From: Opisthocomus hoazin
Lineage: Eukaryota; Chordata; Aves; Opisthocomiformes; Opisthocomidae
Reading direction: 5' to 3'
Assembly: GCF_030867145.1 (NCBI RefSeq)
Contig: NC_134415.1
Span: 68,291,300-68,355,299 of the forward strand
DNA length: 64,000 bases
The notes under the pieces are model-generated. The model saw only the letters and a list, made by a program, of their open reading frames with translations. It made no database searches and was not told where the DNA came from. A program made the translations under genes and the position numbers. Of the stretch, positions 38,309 through 52,100 are shown piece by piece; positions within the stretch are counted from its first letter, which is position 1, and each line of letters begins with the position of its first letter.

Positions 38309-38352
38309 GTTAACATTAATATTAACATTATTAATAATAACATTAACATTAT
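38309..38352. repeat. Short ATTAAC-type tandem repeat
   Basis: Repeated units of TAACATTA/TTAATAT sequence over about 44 bases, imperfect. A simple AT-rich repeat. Confidence 0.7.
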
Positions 38353-38602
38353 ACTTGGCAAATGTAATGTTAGACCAGCTGGAAAACTCAAGACATAAAG
38401 ATCTCCAGAAGGGAGAGAGAAGAGAGGAGCCCCTGGGAGGAAAGAGAGGGGAAGTTGTAGCTTAGGTTTTAATGCTGCAGATGCTGTTTCTCCGTCATCT
38501 GAATTTCAGTGCTGTGTATGCAAGTATTGTAAGTTCAGGAGATGATCAGATTCAGTAGAACAAAACACCTAATGAAAGCGTTTTGTTGTTTGGATCAAAT
38601 TT

Positions 38603-38615
38603 CCCCCCCCCCCCC
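38603..38615. repeat. Poly-C run of 13
   Basis: Thirteen consecutive C residues on the plus strand in otherwise AT-rich DNA. Confidence 0.9.
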
Positions 38616-41600
38616 GTAAAAGGACAGCCACAAAGCCTCCAAGAAATTAGAATAGCTGTGGCACTTCTGTGCTTCGGAGTAATGACAACAGCAAATACTC
38701 CGTGTTTCTGGAGCCTCGACCATCACAGCATTCACCAGATACCTGGGTTTGCAATCCTGACAGCTCTGTGCACAAACACTTTTGAAAGCTTAAACATTGT
38801 TTAAGAACAATATCTGTATATGAATGTTCATCAGCCATGAATCTTAGAGCTCTCTAATAATCTCTGAGTAAGCGGACTAGAATCATGTTTTCCTAGGACG
38901 ACTGTAACTTTTCCAATGGAAACAATTATCTAACATTACAGCCTTACATGTTGTTACTGTCAAGAGTAAATGCCTGTCCTTGCACTGCTGCGTTAGTCTA
39001 TGCCCAAGTTCCTTGCTGATGCGCATCTCCTGCTCACCCGCTCTGCTTCTGTGCTGCTTCTGGTGTGATGCGAGCATGCACACACAGAAGATTTCACCAA
39101 GCAGGGAAACCTTGTCTCTCGGTAGGAAATGTTCACACTCTCGTCTCGATGTAAGTGGATGTGGCCAGCACCTGAGCTCACCCCAATCCTCCTTCAGCTC
39201 TGGAGTCTTCAACTCTGTCCTGTCACCCCGCCAACCCATGCGGCTTCCTCTTAGACTCCCACAACAAAAAAACACCCAGGGAAATTCCATGAGAACATTT
39301 TAGTATCATTCTTTCGAGCTCCATAGTTTACCTCCTCTGCATTTATGAAAACAGATCTTTAGAAATATTTATAAAAGTACAAGAGGATGCACATTGCTTC
39401 TGGTAAAGCTGCTTCAGAGTGATAAAATGAAATCGTTTTCTGGGACATAGCCCAGGCAAGAAGCCCACAAGGAAAGGGAAACAATGCATGTTTAAATAAT
39501 TGTTAAAAAAAAAAAATCCTTCAGGATGACGTCTCAGGGATGAGGTAAGTGTTCTGGGGCAGGGCACTGCACCTTCCCCTTTTTTTGAGAACCAGCATGA
39601 AGACTCTAGCAGGGTGCCCGCGGCTGAATCCCTCCTAATTTAGGACCCCAGCATCTTCAAAAGACTGTCCAGAGATGCACCAGAGTTAGGTGTCAGGAAC
39701 AATTCCTAGCTCACACTGCACAGAATGTGGGGAAACACATTCTTCCAAGTTTGATTCAAGGTGCCCTAGGCATGATCTTTAGGAGCCCAGAAGATCACAA
39801 GGGCTATCTTGCCATCCAAACTCAACCCACTGCTCTGCTTTCAGAGCAGAATTTGAGTATGTTGATACAGGTCATAATTTAGTTGATGGACAAAGAGATG
39901 GTGGACAAAGAGAACTGAAATCTGCAGGTGAGGCTGACAGACTCCATCTAGGGAACATTTCCTAAAGGGACACATGGCAAGTTCATCAATGCTGGCTCCA
40001 GAATCAGTATAAAGGAATAGTAAAAACAGAAGTCTTCCAGTCTCTACCGTTCTCCTTTCATATCTTCCTGCAGCCCATAAGAGAAGTGGAAGGGAATACT
40101 CCTGAATCTATTCAGGAAACAGGATGACAAAAAGCAGGTCTTCCACAAACAGAGCAGGCATTCCTCTGCTGACTCCAAGCCGGCACTGGGTATTTCAGGC
40201 AGCAGACTCTCAGCCTGTTCACAACTCAGTTCACTCCTTGTTCCAGCTTAATTTTCAAATGAATCTTCTGAGTAGTAGAGTTACGTATGCTTTGTAAAAC
40301 TCCCGAATCATTTATGTAAAGTTTGTTAGCAAACTTTTTTTTGCAGATTATCTTAAACTAAATACAGGTCTACATTAAACTAAATCAGCAATTCACTTGT
40401 ATGGACATGCCACAAACAGATTGTCTTCAGATGTCAGAGGCAGATTTGGTCATTCTGTATTTGCTTCCCTTGCCTGCTAAGCTTGTTTGTCCCCAGACTG
40501 TCAGTAGTCTGTCATTTATGAGAAAGTCTGTATTACTCAGCAAATCTTGGCTAAGCATCACTCGTTGTGGGATATGTAATGCAGACTCTGTGCAAGTGTT
40601 GCCTTCTCATATGAGCTCTTCCTGCTAAGACTAAGAAGCTGGAAAAAAGGAAAATATCTCAAAAGGCAGATGTATGATATTTACCTGATGAAGAACTCCT
40701 CCAGCAAAAAGCTTAAAAGCTCATTTATTCTATGCGTTATTCTATGCATTTTTCTATTCATTTGTCTATTTGTGAGAAGATATGAAGAAAAAACCCCCCA
40801 CTTTTATCGTCAACTCTTGGAAGGATGTTTCTTTAGACTGTCACCATTTAAAAACTAATAGGTTCAACCAAACCCAACTATGTATTTTAGGGGAGGTTGA
40901 ATTGACTCTACCAGGATGTTAGTGGTGTCTAAAAGTCATTTTACCCTCACCCCAGAAAGAAACATGATGTATTTTTAGTGAATGTTTATTTTTGTCTGGG
41001 GTTCCTTTTTCACGGAAAGTTCCAAGAGCTCTGTGTACCAGATATCTTGGCCACATAGTTGAAAAGTTACTGGCAAATCAGTTTGTCTCAGACTAGCCAT
41101 TCAAGCTGCTGAAGAATTGCTTGTCTTTGGAACGTATCTTCCTATAACACATTCAGGGTGTTAACTCGCCACCACGGGATTGTTGCGCTTAGTGGCCTTG
41201 GTACTTACTCTTATCCTCTGAATTGCAGCATAATTTGCAGAGAAAGAATCTGAACAGTAGAGACAGATGACAATTTGAAGATGGCAAAGCATGTGTGCTA
41301 AGACATTTCTTTGTTAGTTACCCCTTTAGACTTCTTTAGTGTCAATAATCACGGTAGCATTCATTGACAGCAAGTTGACTCATAGTGATGCCTTGTGACA
41401 CATGGTTAGAACCGTTCATCAAATAGCTGGACAAGATCTTATTACATTTTGAATCTCAAATCATTTTTTTAGTCTAGTGTATTTAGAAAAAGGTCCAGAG
41501 TTTACTCTGAATTGCTCTCCATGGAGCAGAGGGATAGGCCAAGCAACTCCTTAAGATGAAGTAATCATGTGCTTTAATTGACAGTCACAAGTCATTGCCC

Positions 41601-42850
41601 ATATTCTGCTGGCTTAGCAATCCACCATGCCCCATGGCCTTGCAGAGCATGTACAATCACGAAGCAAGGAAAACTTTGGGCCTAGCTCCGTGTTCTTGTT
41701 GATATTCTTAGAGAGCAATGCGAGTGTCTAAGAGGATTCTGTAAATGCAGATTAGTTTTTCTACAGAAACAACACAGACTATTTCCCCATGTACACAAGT
41801 CCTAGTTTCTTTGCCTGATGCCTCACAGACACATTTCCTCTGGCTTTTGTCACAGCCCTCTTCACTAGCACAATTTGTAGCACAGGAGTCCCAAGCCTGT
41901 CTCTTTCCATGACTCGCATTTCTCTAACATGAAATCCAATTCAACAACTCTGAGATTGCTCAGGAAGACCGACCTGATAAGGAGGCCTGCTTATGCAGGA
42001 TCAACACCTGTGGCTCCCATTATGACCTGTTCTCTCACCACAACCACCAGTCCCAAAAATTAACTGGTCAGTTGGTCCCAGGTAATGAGGTGGGATGGAT
42101 CCCAAACACTGATGGCCAGTCCCAGCAGTGCCACTGCCCTTGTACTCCATCCAGTCTACAGTTTGTTTACAAACAAAAGCCTGCATGTTAGAAAATATTA
42201 TTGTTGTTTAGCTTCTCCACTAATCATTGGAAGATAGATATTAATGGAACGGGTTTTGAGGATGTAAGGAAAATATTACTCTACTCCTTTCTCTGTGTGA
42301 GCTTACAGTCTCAAAGTACATGCCAGACATCTGTCTTTTTAGGAGTTTTATGTGAGGAGCAGAGATAAGTAAGCATTAATTGTACCCTAAGAACTACGTA
42401 AATACTGAATCCTTGCAAGGCTTACATGAAAAGCATTTGGAATAACCTTTTTAGAAAACTTACAAGGCAATAAATCTGCTCATTCTTCCCCTTTATGGTA
42501 TAAAAATCCAAAGCTCCATCGTATCAGTTTTAGCTCATGCATCAGCTCAAGCATATAAACCATTTTCCCTCTGATCTCCTTTCTGAGGTAATTTCTCAGC
42601 CATTGGTGTTTATCTTACACGTTGTGTGTCTCCTAGATAACTGAAAGGAGGACAAAAAGATAGAGTTTTTTTTTAATTAATCTGGAAGTCTGCAAATGAT
42701 AAAACAGGCAGGTCTTTCAACTGCTCAGCATCCTAGCATCACAGCTCAGTATTCTTCTGTCACTGATGAAATAAGGATACTGATGAATAGTGATCAACAG
42801 CTGCATCCTGCATCCAAAACCATAAAGGGTCAAGGACCCAGCTGTTATGA

Positions 42851-42890
42851 CAGTCACGTGACAGTCACGTGGTAGTCACTCAGTCAATCA
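42851..42890. promoter_or_regulatory. 11-bp tandem repeat carrying CACGTG E-boxes
   Basis: The units CAGTCACGTGA, CAGTCACGTGG and TAGTCACTCAG follow each other directly, then TCAATCAG. The first two contain the E-box CACGTG, and the first forms the 10-bp palindrome GTCACGTGAC (42853-42862). This type of site is bound by bHLH-zip factors such as USF, MITF and TFEB (CLEAR-like). It lies about 11.6 kb upstream of the ENPP1 start and about 12 kb downstream of the ENPP3 stop. A regulatory role is inference only. Confidence 0.35.
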
Positions 42891-45800
42891 GCTCTCACAT
42901 CTAGATAAATTAATACATTTAATTGCCTTTAGCCTCCTGCATTTCTGCTCCATCTACTGGCTGACTGCGCTCAGGGAATATAAATGGGAATGACTGGCAA
43001 GGCAGCTTCTCTGCAATGAAAGGGACTACCACATTCTCCGTCATGTGTCTGGGATCTTCTTAGCCAGGCTGCTGTGCCCCAGTCTCTGCATCTGTTCCAA
43101 ATAAAATTCACGTATCTTTTTCTTATGAGGAGTTGGAATAGGATTTTAGCAAAGAAAGCAAGGACAACAGCATGAGTTTTGGATGTGCTGAAGAGCAGAG
43201 TCATGGCAGAAATGCTGTGCTGGAAAAAATTTCCTGTCCTCAGGGAATTTTTAGGACTTCAGAAACTCTCATACTCTGCACCAGGTCATAGCCATTTTCA
43301 GATGGCGAGAGCAGTCAGACAGAAAGGCAACAAAACAAGCAGCAGGTTGGTAGTTAAGATAGTCACTCGAGTTGTACAAAATCCAGCATCAAGCCTGTGC
43401 CTGCAAGCTGCTCCGACTGTGGATTTTGTCAGTTCAGCCGGCCATGGAGCAATATGGCTGTCAGCCAGAATTCAATGAGTTCAGGTTGTTTGTCAGCTCA
43501 GAAGAAGCCTGAAAAAAAAAGTCATGGCGATGATATGTTGGCATCTAACCTTGTTCTGAAAATTGCTTGGCTGACAAATTTGTGTTGGGACACCACTGAA
43601 AGCAATTTCAGACTCTGCAAAATTATTTAATTTCAGTGAGCTGACTAATTCATACCAAAAAGAAAAAACCCCAAACCAAACCAAGTTTTATTAAGCTTTT
43701 TCTGACCAACTCTATCCATCCCCTTTTTTCCCTAACTAGTCAAAGGCACTTTGTACAGACATTTTCTGGCTGAGCATGACATCTCCTGTCGTTACCTGCG
43801 TGAGGTTTTCTGTCACGCATTCTTGCAGGTACTGTGCAAAACAGTCAATAAAGTCAATACCGGAGGGAGGTATTGATGAGCTGCATTACAGCTCCACCCT
43901 TGGAATAAAGCACTCCTCCACCCTCCCACCACCTTTTCCTTCAGTCGTCCACACACATACTTCCCAACCTCACAAACACAGCTGGAAGCAAAGCAAGTAG
44001 GGAACAGTTCTCCTGTGCAAGTGTTCAGGAAGATGATTCACAAGCAGTGAAAGCAGAGCGGGAGCTAGAACTGCTGAAATGGCAGCACGACCAGGGCTCA
44101 TACAAATACTGGCAACACAAATAGGTTTTATTTAAGTTGCAGTAAACCCAAGTGTGTTTCCCAAGCCATGAGGACTTTCTATGTTAATTTACATTAAATA
44201 ACCTTAAGCACTGTCTCAATCAAGCAGATCTTGCATTACCTTTCTATGATAAAAATGCTTTTTTTAATATACATTTAATCATTATTCACTGAGGCAAAAA
44301 ACACAGATCCCGCTGAGTCATTGAGGCAGTTCCCTGTTATCATGGGCAACTGTGGCACTCAGGCTGACCGAGCTCTTTCTTAAAGTATTTTTGTTTATTC
44401 CTTGCAATTTCCCTCCAGTAGCTGTTCCAAAAGCTTACTGGTGAGAACTTGTCTTCCGATTTCCAGTTGGAATCTACTGCTAGCAAACTTATATATAGTT
44501 ATAATTATTTGGTGCCTACACTGTTCTGTATCATAGATAGCTTTATTTTTGTCTTTCTCTGCTGTTCATCACTCCTATCACTCCTAACAATACAGCCGGA
44601 AAGATTGGTTTGTCTCCCCTCAGGTTCCAGGTTTGCTCTGCTAAACAAGAAGAGGTTTTCAAATCTCCTGTTTGAGAAGAGACTAACGTAGGCAAGGATA
44701 TAGGGACTTTGTTTTTTGTACCATAGCAGGATCCTTCCTTTCCTCCTGCTCCAAATTGAAATCACCTCTTCCGTAACGGGAATTGCAGTGTTCCCTTACA
44801 GTTTGAAGTCCCCTTCACCTACTAAACAGCAACAAGAAGTATCGTCAATATGCATTAGACAGCCTTACCCCAGCTCTACTCTATCTCTACCTACAACTGC
44901 CTCTGGAGACCATGTGGACAACAACTGGACAAGCTGTTTGGCTACTGATGGCCAGCAGTCCAAGACAAGGAGGTGCCACGAGTGACAGTCACACCCTTTT
45001 TCAGTTTGAAGCAAGCTTTTGGTTAGGTGAGAGACTGCTGCAGCTCTGGGTGAACTCTGTACAGGCTTCAGGATGACTAAGACCATTTTCTTGGAAGTTT
45101 CACTGCCAGTGATGGTCATTCCAGGTCTGCCACACAATCCCTGTGCCATCTAGTCTGATCTGGCTAAACCTTAGTACCTATACATGAAACCACTCGGAAT
45201 TAATATCTAGAGAAAAAGTTACACAATTCTTTGTTTCCTCTCCTCTACTTGGCCTTTAGGGCATCACTGCAGTTGTCACTTGGCCCAGACAAGCCTCTGT
45301 GGCTGTATAAACACCAATACACATGGAACACTGCATCTGTATGCAAAGCAATACAGAGAAGTTGACAGCAGTTTCCAAATGACACCTAGTAGTTAAAAAG
45401 CAGATGGATTAGTAGAGACCAGGAGGAAATAATTGCTTTCTTCAGTTTAACCACAAACCTCCGTAAACTAGACGTCACCCAGGAAAATCCCAGAGCATGA
45501 ACAACATACTGGCGCGTCATGTCCCATATATCATTATCCCATGCTATAGCTGTCCAGAATGCTGTGCAGCTTTGTTGGACAAGAAGTAGACTGTGGATTC
45601 AGTGATTCAGAAGCAGAAGCTTTAACCAGAACACACAAAGTTTGTCAGTGCTATTTTTCTCTGCAGTTATTCTGCATTAATTATAGTATAGAAACATATC
45701 AGAGAAACTATAAAATCAGTTTTTATGAAGAAATACAATCTTTCTTACAGTGGGTTTCATAAAGTTCCTGAGATATTCCAGAAATCAGTTAGACAACTTC

Positions 45801-48401
45801 CCTTTTGACTTTACGTCATTCTTCAGTGTCTCACCAGGACCCGTTTTTTCAGCAATCGATCAGCAAATTTGTCAAGCAATATTACAGCAGTCTGTCCATG
45901 GTATTAGGCTGTTCATGTCTGGAAAACAGGGAGTCTTCCATAACCACACTAACAGCAGGCAACAATTTCTGCCTGCTACTTTGAACTATACACTACTTGT
46001 CTTGGTGTGAGACACAAAACACTTTTTTTCCTGTTTTTATTTCTATTTCTAGAAAGCTTCCACATTTCTTTTATACAGATCTTTTAACATTTGGTAGCTA
46101 TTAATAATTAGAACGTTTGGGATTGCCTCTGACAACATTTCCACTGCATTATTTCTCTTAAAGTTTTTTTTGTGTGAGGATAATATTGAAAGAAAGGCCA
46201 GGTATACTTCTGTAGCCCATACAGTTTTGCAGCATTTCTCATACAACGATGTTCACTTGTAAGTTCTCTCGCACGATTTGTTTAGATCAACAGAAGTTTT
46301 CTGTCAAAGGGTCTTTACACCAGTAAGTGAAATCAGTGCCTCAGAGAAGAGTTACAATGGCATGCGTGTTACTATAACATGTTAAAGTCTTTTGTTACTG
46401 AAAATGCTTATTTCTGGACTTCTCATAGCTCACCCTACTCCTTTGGCAGAAGCCGTATGATTTTAATGACTAAGTTCATCACTTTTATGCTGAGCTTCCT
46501 GCAGGCCATGTGTTGCAGCAGGAGCGTGATTTCTGGTCAGAGAAAGCATGGGTGGCAGTGATCACAATCCCGAAGACAGAGCAGGGAGCTTGTTTACAGA
46601 CTGGTTTTATTTCTAATTAATTGTTTAAGGAATATGGCTGGCACATGAACAGTCGGGCCAAATGCTAAGGGCCGAGCTGGAGAAAGGAACAGGGACTCTT
46701 TTAATTGCAAATGGCAACAGCTGGAGAAGCCAAAGACCACATTGAGCCAAATGTGTAGGGGAGAAATATGGCTGGGGCTGGGAAGAGAAAAAGACACTTT
46801 GGAATAACAGGAATGATAAGCAGGAACCATGGGAAAAGGAAGGTGCTGGACAGCAGACACAGCCAGTGGCGTGAAAAATAGAAACTGATGTGATGATTGC
46901 TTCTTATACCCAACATTGTGGGTCAGCTACAAAGACAGGTCACTGGCCAGTCCTTGTGCCCTCCACAGCCCACAGTCTCCCAGGGAAATGTTACCAGTTC
47001 TTTTTGAAACACACCTCACTGCCATCTCCTGCTCTTTTCTCATTCCTCCGCTTTCCCACCAGACAGCGTCCTGTTTGCTGTCACTCCATCTGACCATCCC
47101 TTTAGGAACAAGGATTGTAGGGAATTATTTGTTGCCAAACCACCAGAAGCATGTCTGATACACTAAACAGAGCCTGAAAGTTGTTGGCAGTGTTCATAAA
47201 TAAAAATTTACTAAAACATATATGAGATCATATTGTGTGCATTTCCTAGCCTATGCAGCTAAACTATTTCCAAAACTATGTACTATTCATAGGATTAAGT
47301 AGCATGCCATATAAAATGTAATCTAACTCATAACTGAGGAAAGGAAATGAGGCAAGATTTCTCATTCTGTGGAAAGAATTAGAGTAAGCAACAGTTTGAA
47401 CTCACCTTTCCCATGGGTCTGCAGTTAAGCTTTTAAAAATACCAACGAACAAAGTCTTGAATATTCTTTTTTTTTTTTTCCCCTGCATTCAGTCAGTGCT
47501 TTTTTCCTGCCCTTCTTCCTCCTTGGAACTGAAAACTGATCTGAAATGCTTAGGGGATCTAGGGAGATATCCAGCATCTGGAATCTCAACAAAAAATTTA
47601 GAAGAATATAAACTGGTGAGATAAAAAGATGTGGACAATGGTCCTTAGGGAAGACTGGAAAGGAGGGCTGCAAACTAATACCTTTGGAATCTGCTGCTGC
47701 ATGAAAATGTGCTCCCAGATATAGAAAAGGCATCCTTTTGCCTAAAATGGAGGAAAAATTCATAAGGAGAAATTAAAATCATCTATCATTTCTGAAGCAC
47801 ATTTTGCATTCTTGGCTGATGGGAATATCCTTCAAATGTTCTAGAGAGGATAGAAATGGTATTCACAGCTGTAGTTTTGGTAGTTAGACACAAATCTATC
47901 AGCTTTTCTCCTGAAAACAAAAAGCAGAACAGCTGAATAGATGGAAGTAACATTCACTGGCTTGCCTGCAAAGCAAAAGGAGCATTCTTTTCCAAAATGC
48001 TTTTTCTAAGCCATTCCCTGTCCTTTCTTCCCCTGGAGACCTGGTTACTCCTGAGGTTCAAGAGAAAATTCTGCAGCATGTCCTGCATACAGTAATAAAA
48101 GTAGGACAGAGAGGTTGTTAGTTCCCGTAGTTATTATGAAAATATTTTTTCGTTGATGAAATTGAGTGTTTTATATTTACAGCTGAGTGATACAGCTTCC
48201 ATCTGTGCTGAGGAGTGTTAAGCTGCTCCTACAAAACACTCTGGCATAGCTGAAATGCAGGACTGAAAAAACTCTTTAATCCTGTTTACAGAATAACAGG
48301 CTTGTATTGTGCCACTAAGACAATTTCATTACATAAAACCACTGGCTTCGGAAAGCATTCCAAAAAGCACAATGATTAGCCTTGCAACCTTTGGGGCATT
48401 G

Positions 48402-49195
48402 CCGCTGCCGAGTAGTCACTAGTGGTGTACCCCAGGGGTCTACTCCGTGTCCAGTAGTGTTCAACACCTTCATTAATTATCTGGATGATGGGGCAGAGTG
48501 TACCCTCGGCAAGTCTGCAGATGACACCAAGCTGAGAGGAGTGGCTGATGTGCCAGAGGGTCATGCTGCCATCCAGAGGGACCTCTGCAGGCTGGAGAAA
48601 TGGGCTGACAGAAACCTCATGAAGTTCAACAAGGAGAAGTGCAGAGTCCTGCACCTGGCAAGGAACAACCCCATGCACCAGCATATGCTGGGGGCTGACC
48701 AGCTGGAAAGCAGCTTGGCAGAAAAGGAGCTGGATGTCCTGGTGGACACCATGTTGAACATGAGCCAGCAATGTGCTCTTGTGTCAAAGAAGCGCTTGGT
48801 ATCCTGGGCTGAATTAGGAGGACTGTTTCCACCAGGTCAAAGGAGGGGATCCTTCCCCTCTACACCGCAATGGTGAGGCCACACCTGGAATGCTGGGTCC
48901 AGTGCTGGGCTTCCCAGTAGAAGAGAGACGTGGGCATACTGGAGAGAGTTCAACAAAGGGCTACTGTGGTGATTAAGGGGGTGGAGCATCTCATTTACAA
49001 GGAAAGGCTGAGAGATCTGGGACTGTTTAACCTGGAGAAAAGCAGTCTCAGAGGGATCTTATAAAAGTATATAAATACCTGAAGGGAGGGTGCAAAGACG
49101 ATAGAGCCAGGCTCTTTTCAGTGGTGCCCAGTGACAAGACAAGAGGCAATGGGCACAAAAGGAAACACAGAAGATTCAACTTAAACCTAATAAAA
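48402..49195 (+). mobile_element. CR1 LINE internal fragment, both ends missing
   Basis: On the plus strand this encodes CR1 ORF2 sequence. It starts at [10 protein letters not shown] (the reverse-transcriptase block), runs through SADDTKLRGVAD (catalytic DD kept) and CRVLHLARNNPMHQ, then shifts frame near 48795. It continues in other frames to the NGHKRKHRRFNLN region at about 49150-49190. Both the CR1 3' UTR and the 8-bp tail repeat are absent downstream. It is dead: frames are broken and both ends are lost. Confidence 0.9.
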
Positions 49196-52100
49196 AGACC
49201 TCTTTGGTGTATTAGGATGCGCTATGTTTGCAATCATCTAGAAAAACCATCTAGACCAACCTTCAAGTTACAGGTCTTTTCAGGTTTTTCCTCCATCTTA
49301 GCCTGTAAGTGGTCCTTGTAGGCACTCGGGGATCTTCCTGAACTACAGTGGGTATCCTGGCTGGATCCTGTAGAGAAGAACTCAAGTTGCTAAAGGGCAG
49401 AATTAGGAAAAAAAAAAAAAAAAAAAAGCTAAGGGGTTTTCTTTTCAGGAAATCATAGAACTTTGGCTTATCATGCCCCCGTCGAAGTAAGGAGCCTAAC
49501 CAATTGCTCATTTCTCTTTCAGATATATGGCACTGCAAACAGTCATGTACATCATTAAAAAGCCCTCAGTTGCCTTTTTTTGTATGCCTGCCTTTTTGTA
49601 TCCAGCCTCCAGCTGGAGTTGGTGTGGTTGGCATATCTGTTTTAAACTGTTGATCTTGCTGAAATCACAATGTGGTCAAAACTCACTTGTCCAGCCATGG
49701 CTCTCCTAAGAGAGGGGTTTCTAAATCATCTCCTGCTGTTATTGTAACTGTGAACTTCTGTTGTTAAGGTACAACCAGCTGGAGGAACAACTTTCTTACT
49801 GCCAAATGTGAGATTACCTGAGCCTCTTCTTTCGTAAGAAAGAAAGACTGTGCCCACCGTCTGCCCAGCTGAGACCACCCTGCCTCTTAGCTTGTTACAC
49901 CACTCCCTACAGTCCCTAATCTTATGCAAAACCACACATGCCTTTGGTGAGTTGTTCCATTCGTTGGACAGCAACCAATGATTCCATGATAAGAAGCAAA
50001 CTAGACAGCAAACAAAGCTCTGCAAGTTTGCCTTTCCTCGGAGAACCTCTGGAGAACTGGAGACCTCTTCTCACCAGCCACGTTTCTCTCACATGGAGAA
50101 AGACCTGGAGATCTGCCCTTCCTTACAGCCAGACTTGGGAAGCACTTGCTCTCCTTCCAACTTCCAACTGTTACAGGCAAACCAGGCTGTGGCTGAGCTT
50201 CATGGACAGTGGGCAGTTTCGTTTACGTGCCACATCAGTTGCCAGGTCTCCTTAATATACATTAATAAGTAATTTGGGTCCTTGGCAAAAGACTCCTCCC
50301 GCTTCACGTCTGGCTCATCCCAAACCCAAAGCTGTCCTAAGCCCTTACCCTGTCTGAAACCAAATCACGTTCCACCCACCACCTTTTGTCCTTCTGAGGA
50401 CACTCAGAAGTTCTTTGGTTTCTGCTCCAGGAATTGGGAAGGGTTCACATTTCCTGCTACTTCCAGGCTGTGGGAAGGAAGGTCATTCCAGTAGTCTTCA
50501 CTTCCCCCTCCCCAAGGGAAATGGAACCGGGCAGGGAAATGCTACTTGATTAAGAGGACACTTCTGAACCTCCACTTCTGCCAAGACATCAGGCCCAGAG
50601 GCATGAAAGATTTGCCTGCCTCCTCATTGACAGCTCTTCACACAGGAGCAGGAACTCCCCACACTGCACAGAAACGGTGCAGTTAGGGTAGAAAAAAAAT
50701 CTGTACTTTTAAACACAATTACACATATTGCATATGAAAAATGCCATCATCCTATGTACAAAGATTGCAGGACCAGTGCAGGACGTAATTTGAAAAAACA
50801 GCCCTTTCTATAGCTATTAATGCTATTTTCCTTAAAGAAGAATGTCCAAAGTAGGAGTCAAGGATATTCCATGCCATTTAAATGCCTGCACTCGTTTGAA
50901 AGTAGCCTTCAGTGAGGTACTGAAAAATAGCCATTGGTCTCTAGAATAAATATTAAGTGGAAAAAAAAAAAGGGTGTTTCATATGATAATAGTCTCTCAG
51001 GGACAAGGTGTGGTGTTAGGGAAACACGGTAGCGCTTGCTAAAAAAAATTCAGTTAAGCTTTTCCTTGCTCTGGCTGTAGGATTTTCTGGAGCAGGGTAG
51101 GCTGTGTTTCCCTTGCCTGCTCTCTTTCATTATTACCCTACCTTGCTACAGAGACAACAATAGTTATAGATAGTGCCATATTTCAATATTTGCTTGTAGG
51201 TTTGGTTCTAATACTCTAAACCTCAAAAAACCCCAAGCATAAGAGAGGGAAACAGCCATATCCTCCTGAGTTCAGATTTTCAGTGGCCACAAGAGTGCTC
51301 GGTATCTCAGCTTCAGTAGTGGTCTCTGGAAAATCACATTTTACAGAATTTGCTTTTTGCATAAGGTGGCTGTGAGAGCTGATACTCAGCTTTTGCAGTC
51401 AGCAGATGGATTTACCCCATCCCACTCCAGCGTGATACTTTGGGGTCTCAAAACTGGCTAAAAAACACAGAAACAAACAGCTTGCCATTTTTGGGAAGTT
51501 GTACCCACATCCCCTAGGAAACAGGAGAAGTTTGAAACTTTCAGAAACAGCATTATTTCTTAGTTTTCAGGACAAAGCAAAGTGGTTATCAAAGGAAGAG
51601 TGTGTTTTTAAATTAAATATTTGCCATATATTGGTTTTACTATGTGTTATGGTCTATTTATTGTTACTTTTACTGTTTCTTTGTTTTAACTTCTGAATTT
51701 CTCAGCATTTCTGAGTAAAAAAAAAAATAATCAAATTTTTCAGTCAACTGTTCTTTTGTGCTGATTTCCTACAGTAAGGAACGTGCCCCAAGTAGACTTC
51801 TTACAATGTCACATAAGGTTTCACTGCCTCGGAACTGCAGGATAGAACTTACTGCCCTCCTATTCTCTTCTACACATCAGAGCTTTTGTATATTTGACAA
51901 CTTTAATGAAGAATAAATATACTTTGCTTTTGAAATACGAAAAAGGACAACCAGTTGAGAGTCTAGAAACATAAGTGGCTGAAATGTTCCAGGTCAATTT
52001 TATTTGAATAAAATAATTTTTTTAGATTCTCAGAATGACTGTGCTGTAGTTTGTAGCTTTGGTTGCACATGAATTCTGTTTGAGGCAGCTGTTCGTTTCC

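Larger units (their letters stand above)
36959..48401. other. Intergenic DNA between two CR1 copies
   Basis: An 11.4-kb AT-rich stretch. Recognisable items are a TAACATTAA-type tandem at 38309-38352, a 13-base C run at 38603-38615, the E-box tandem at 42851-42883 and a T run at 47468-47480. No exon with protein similarity, RNA gene or further transposon could be identified. Confidence 0.6.

Noticed and set aside
48376-48771. Antisense open frame over the 48-kb CR1
   Set aside because: Shadow of the CR1 ORF2 reading on the plus strand.
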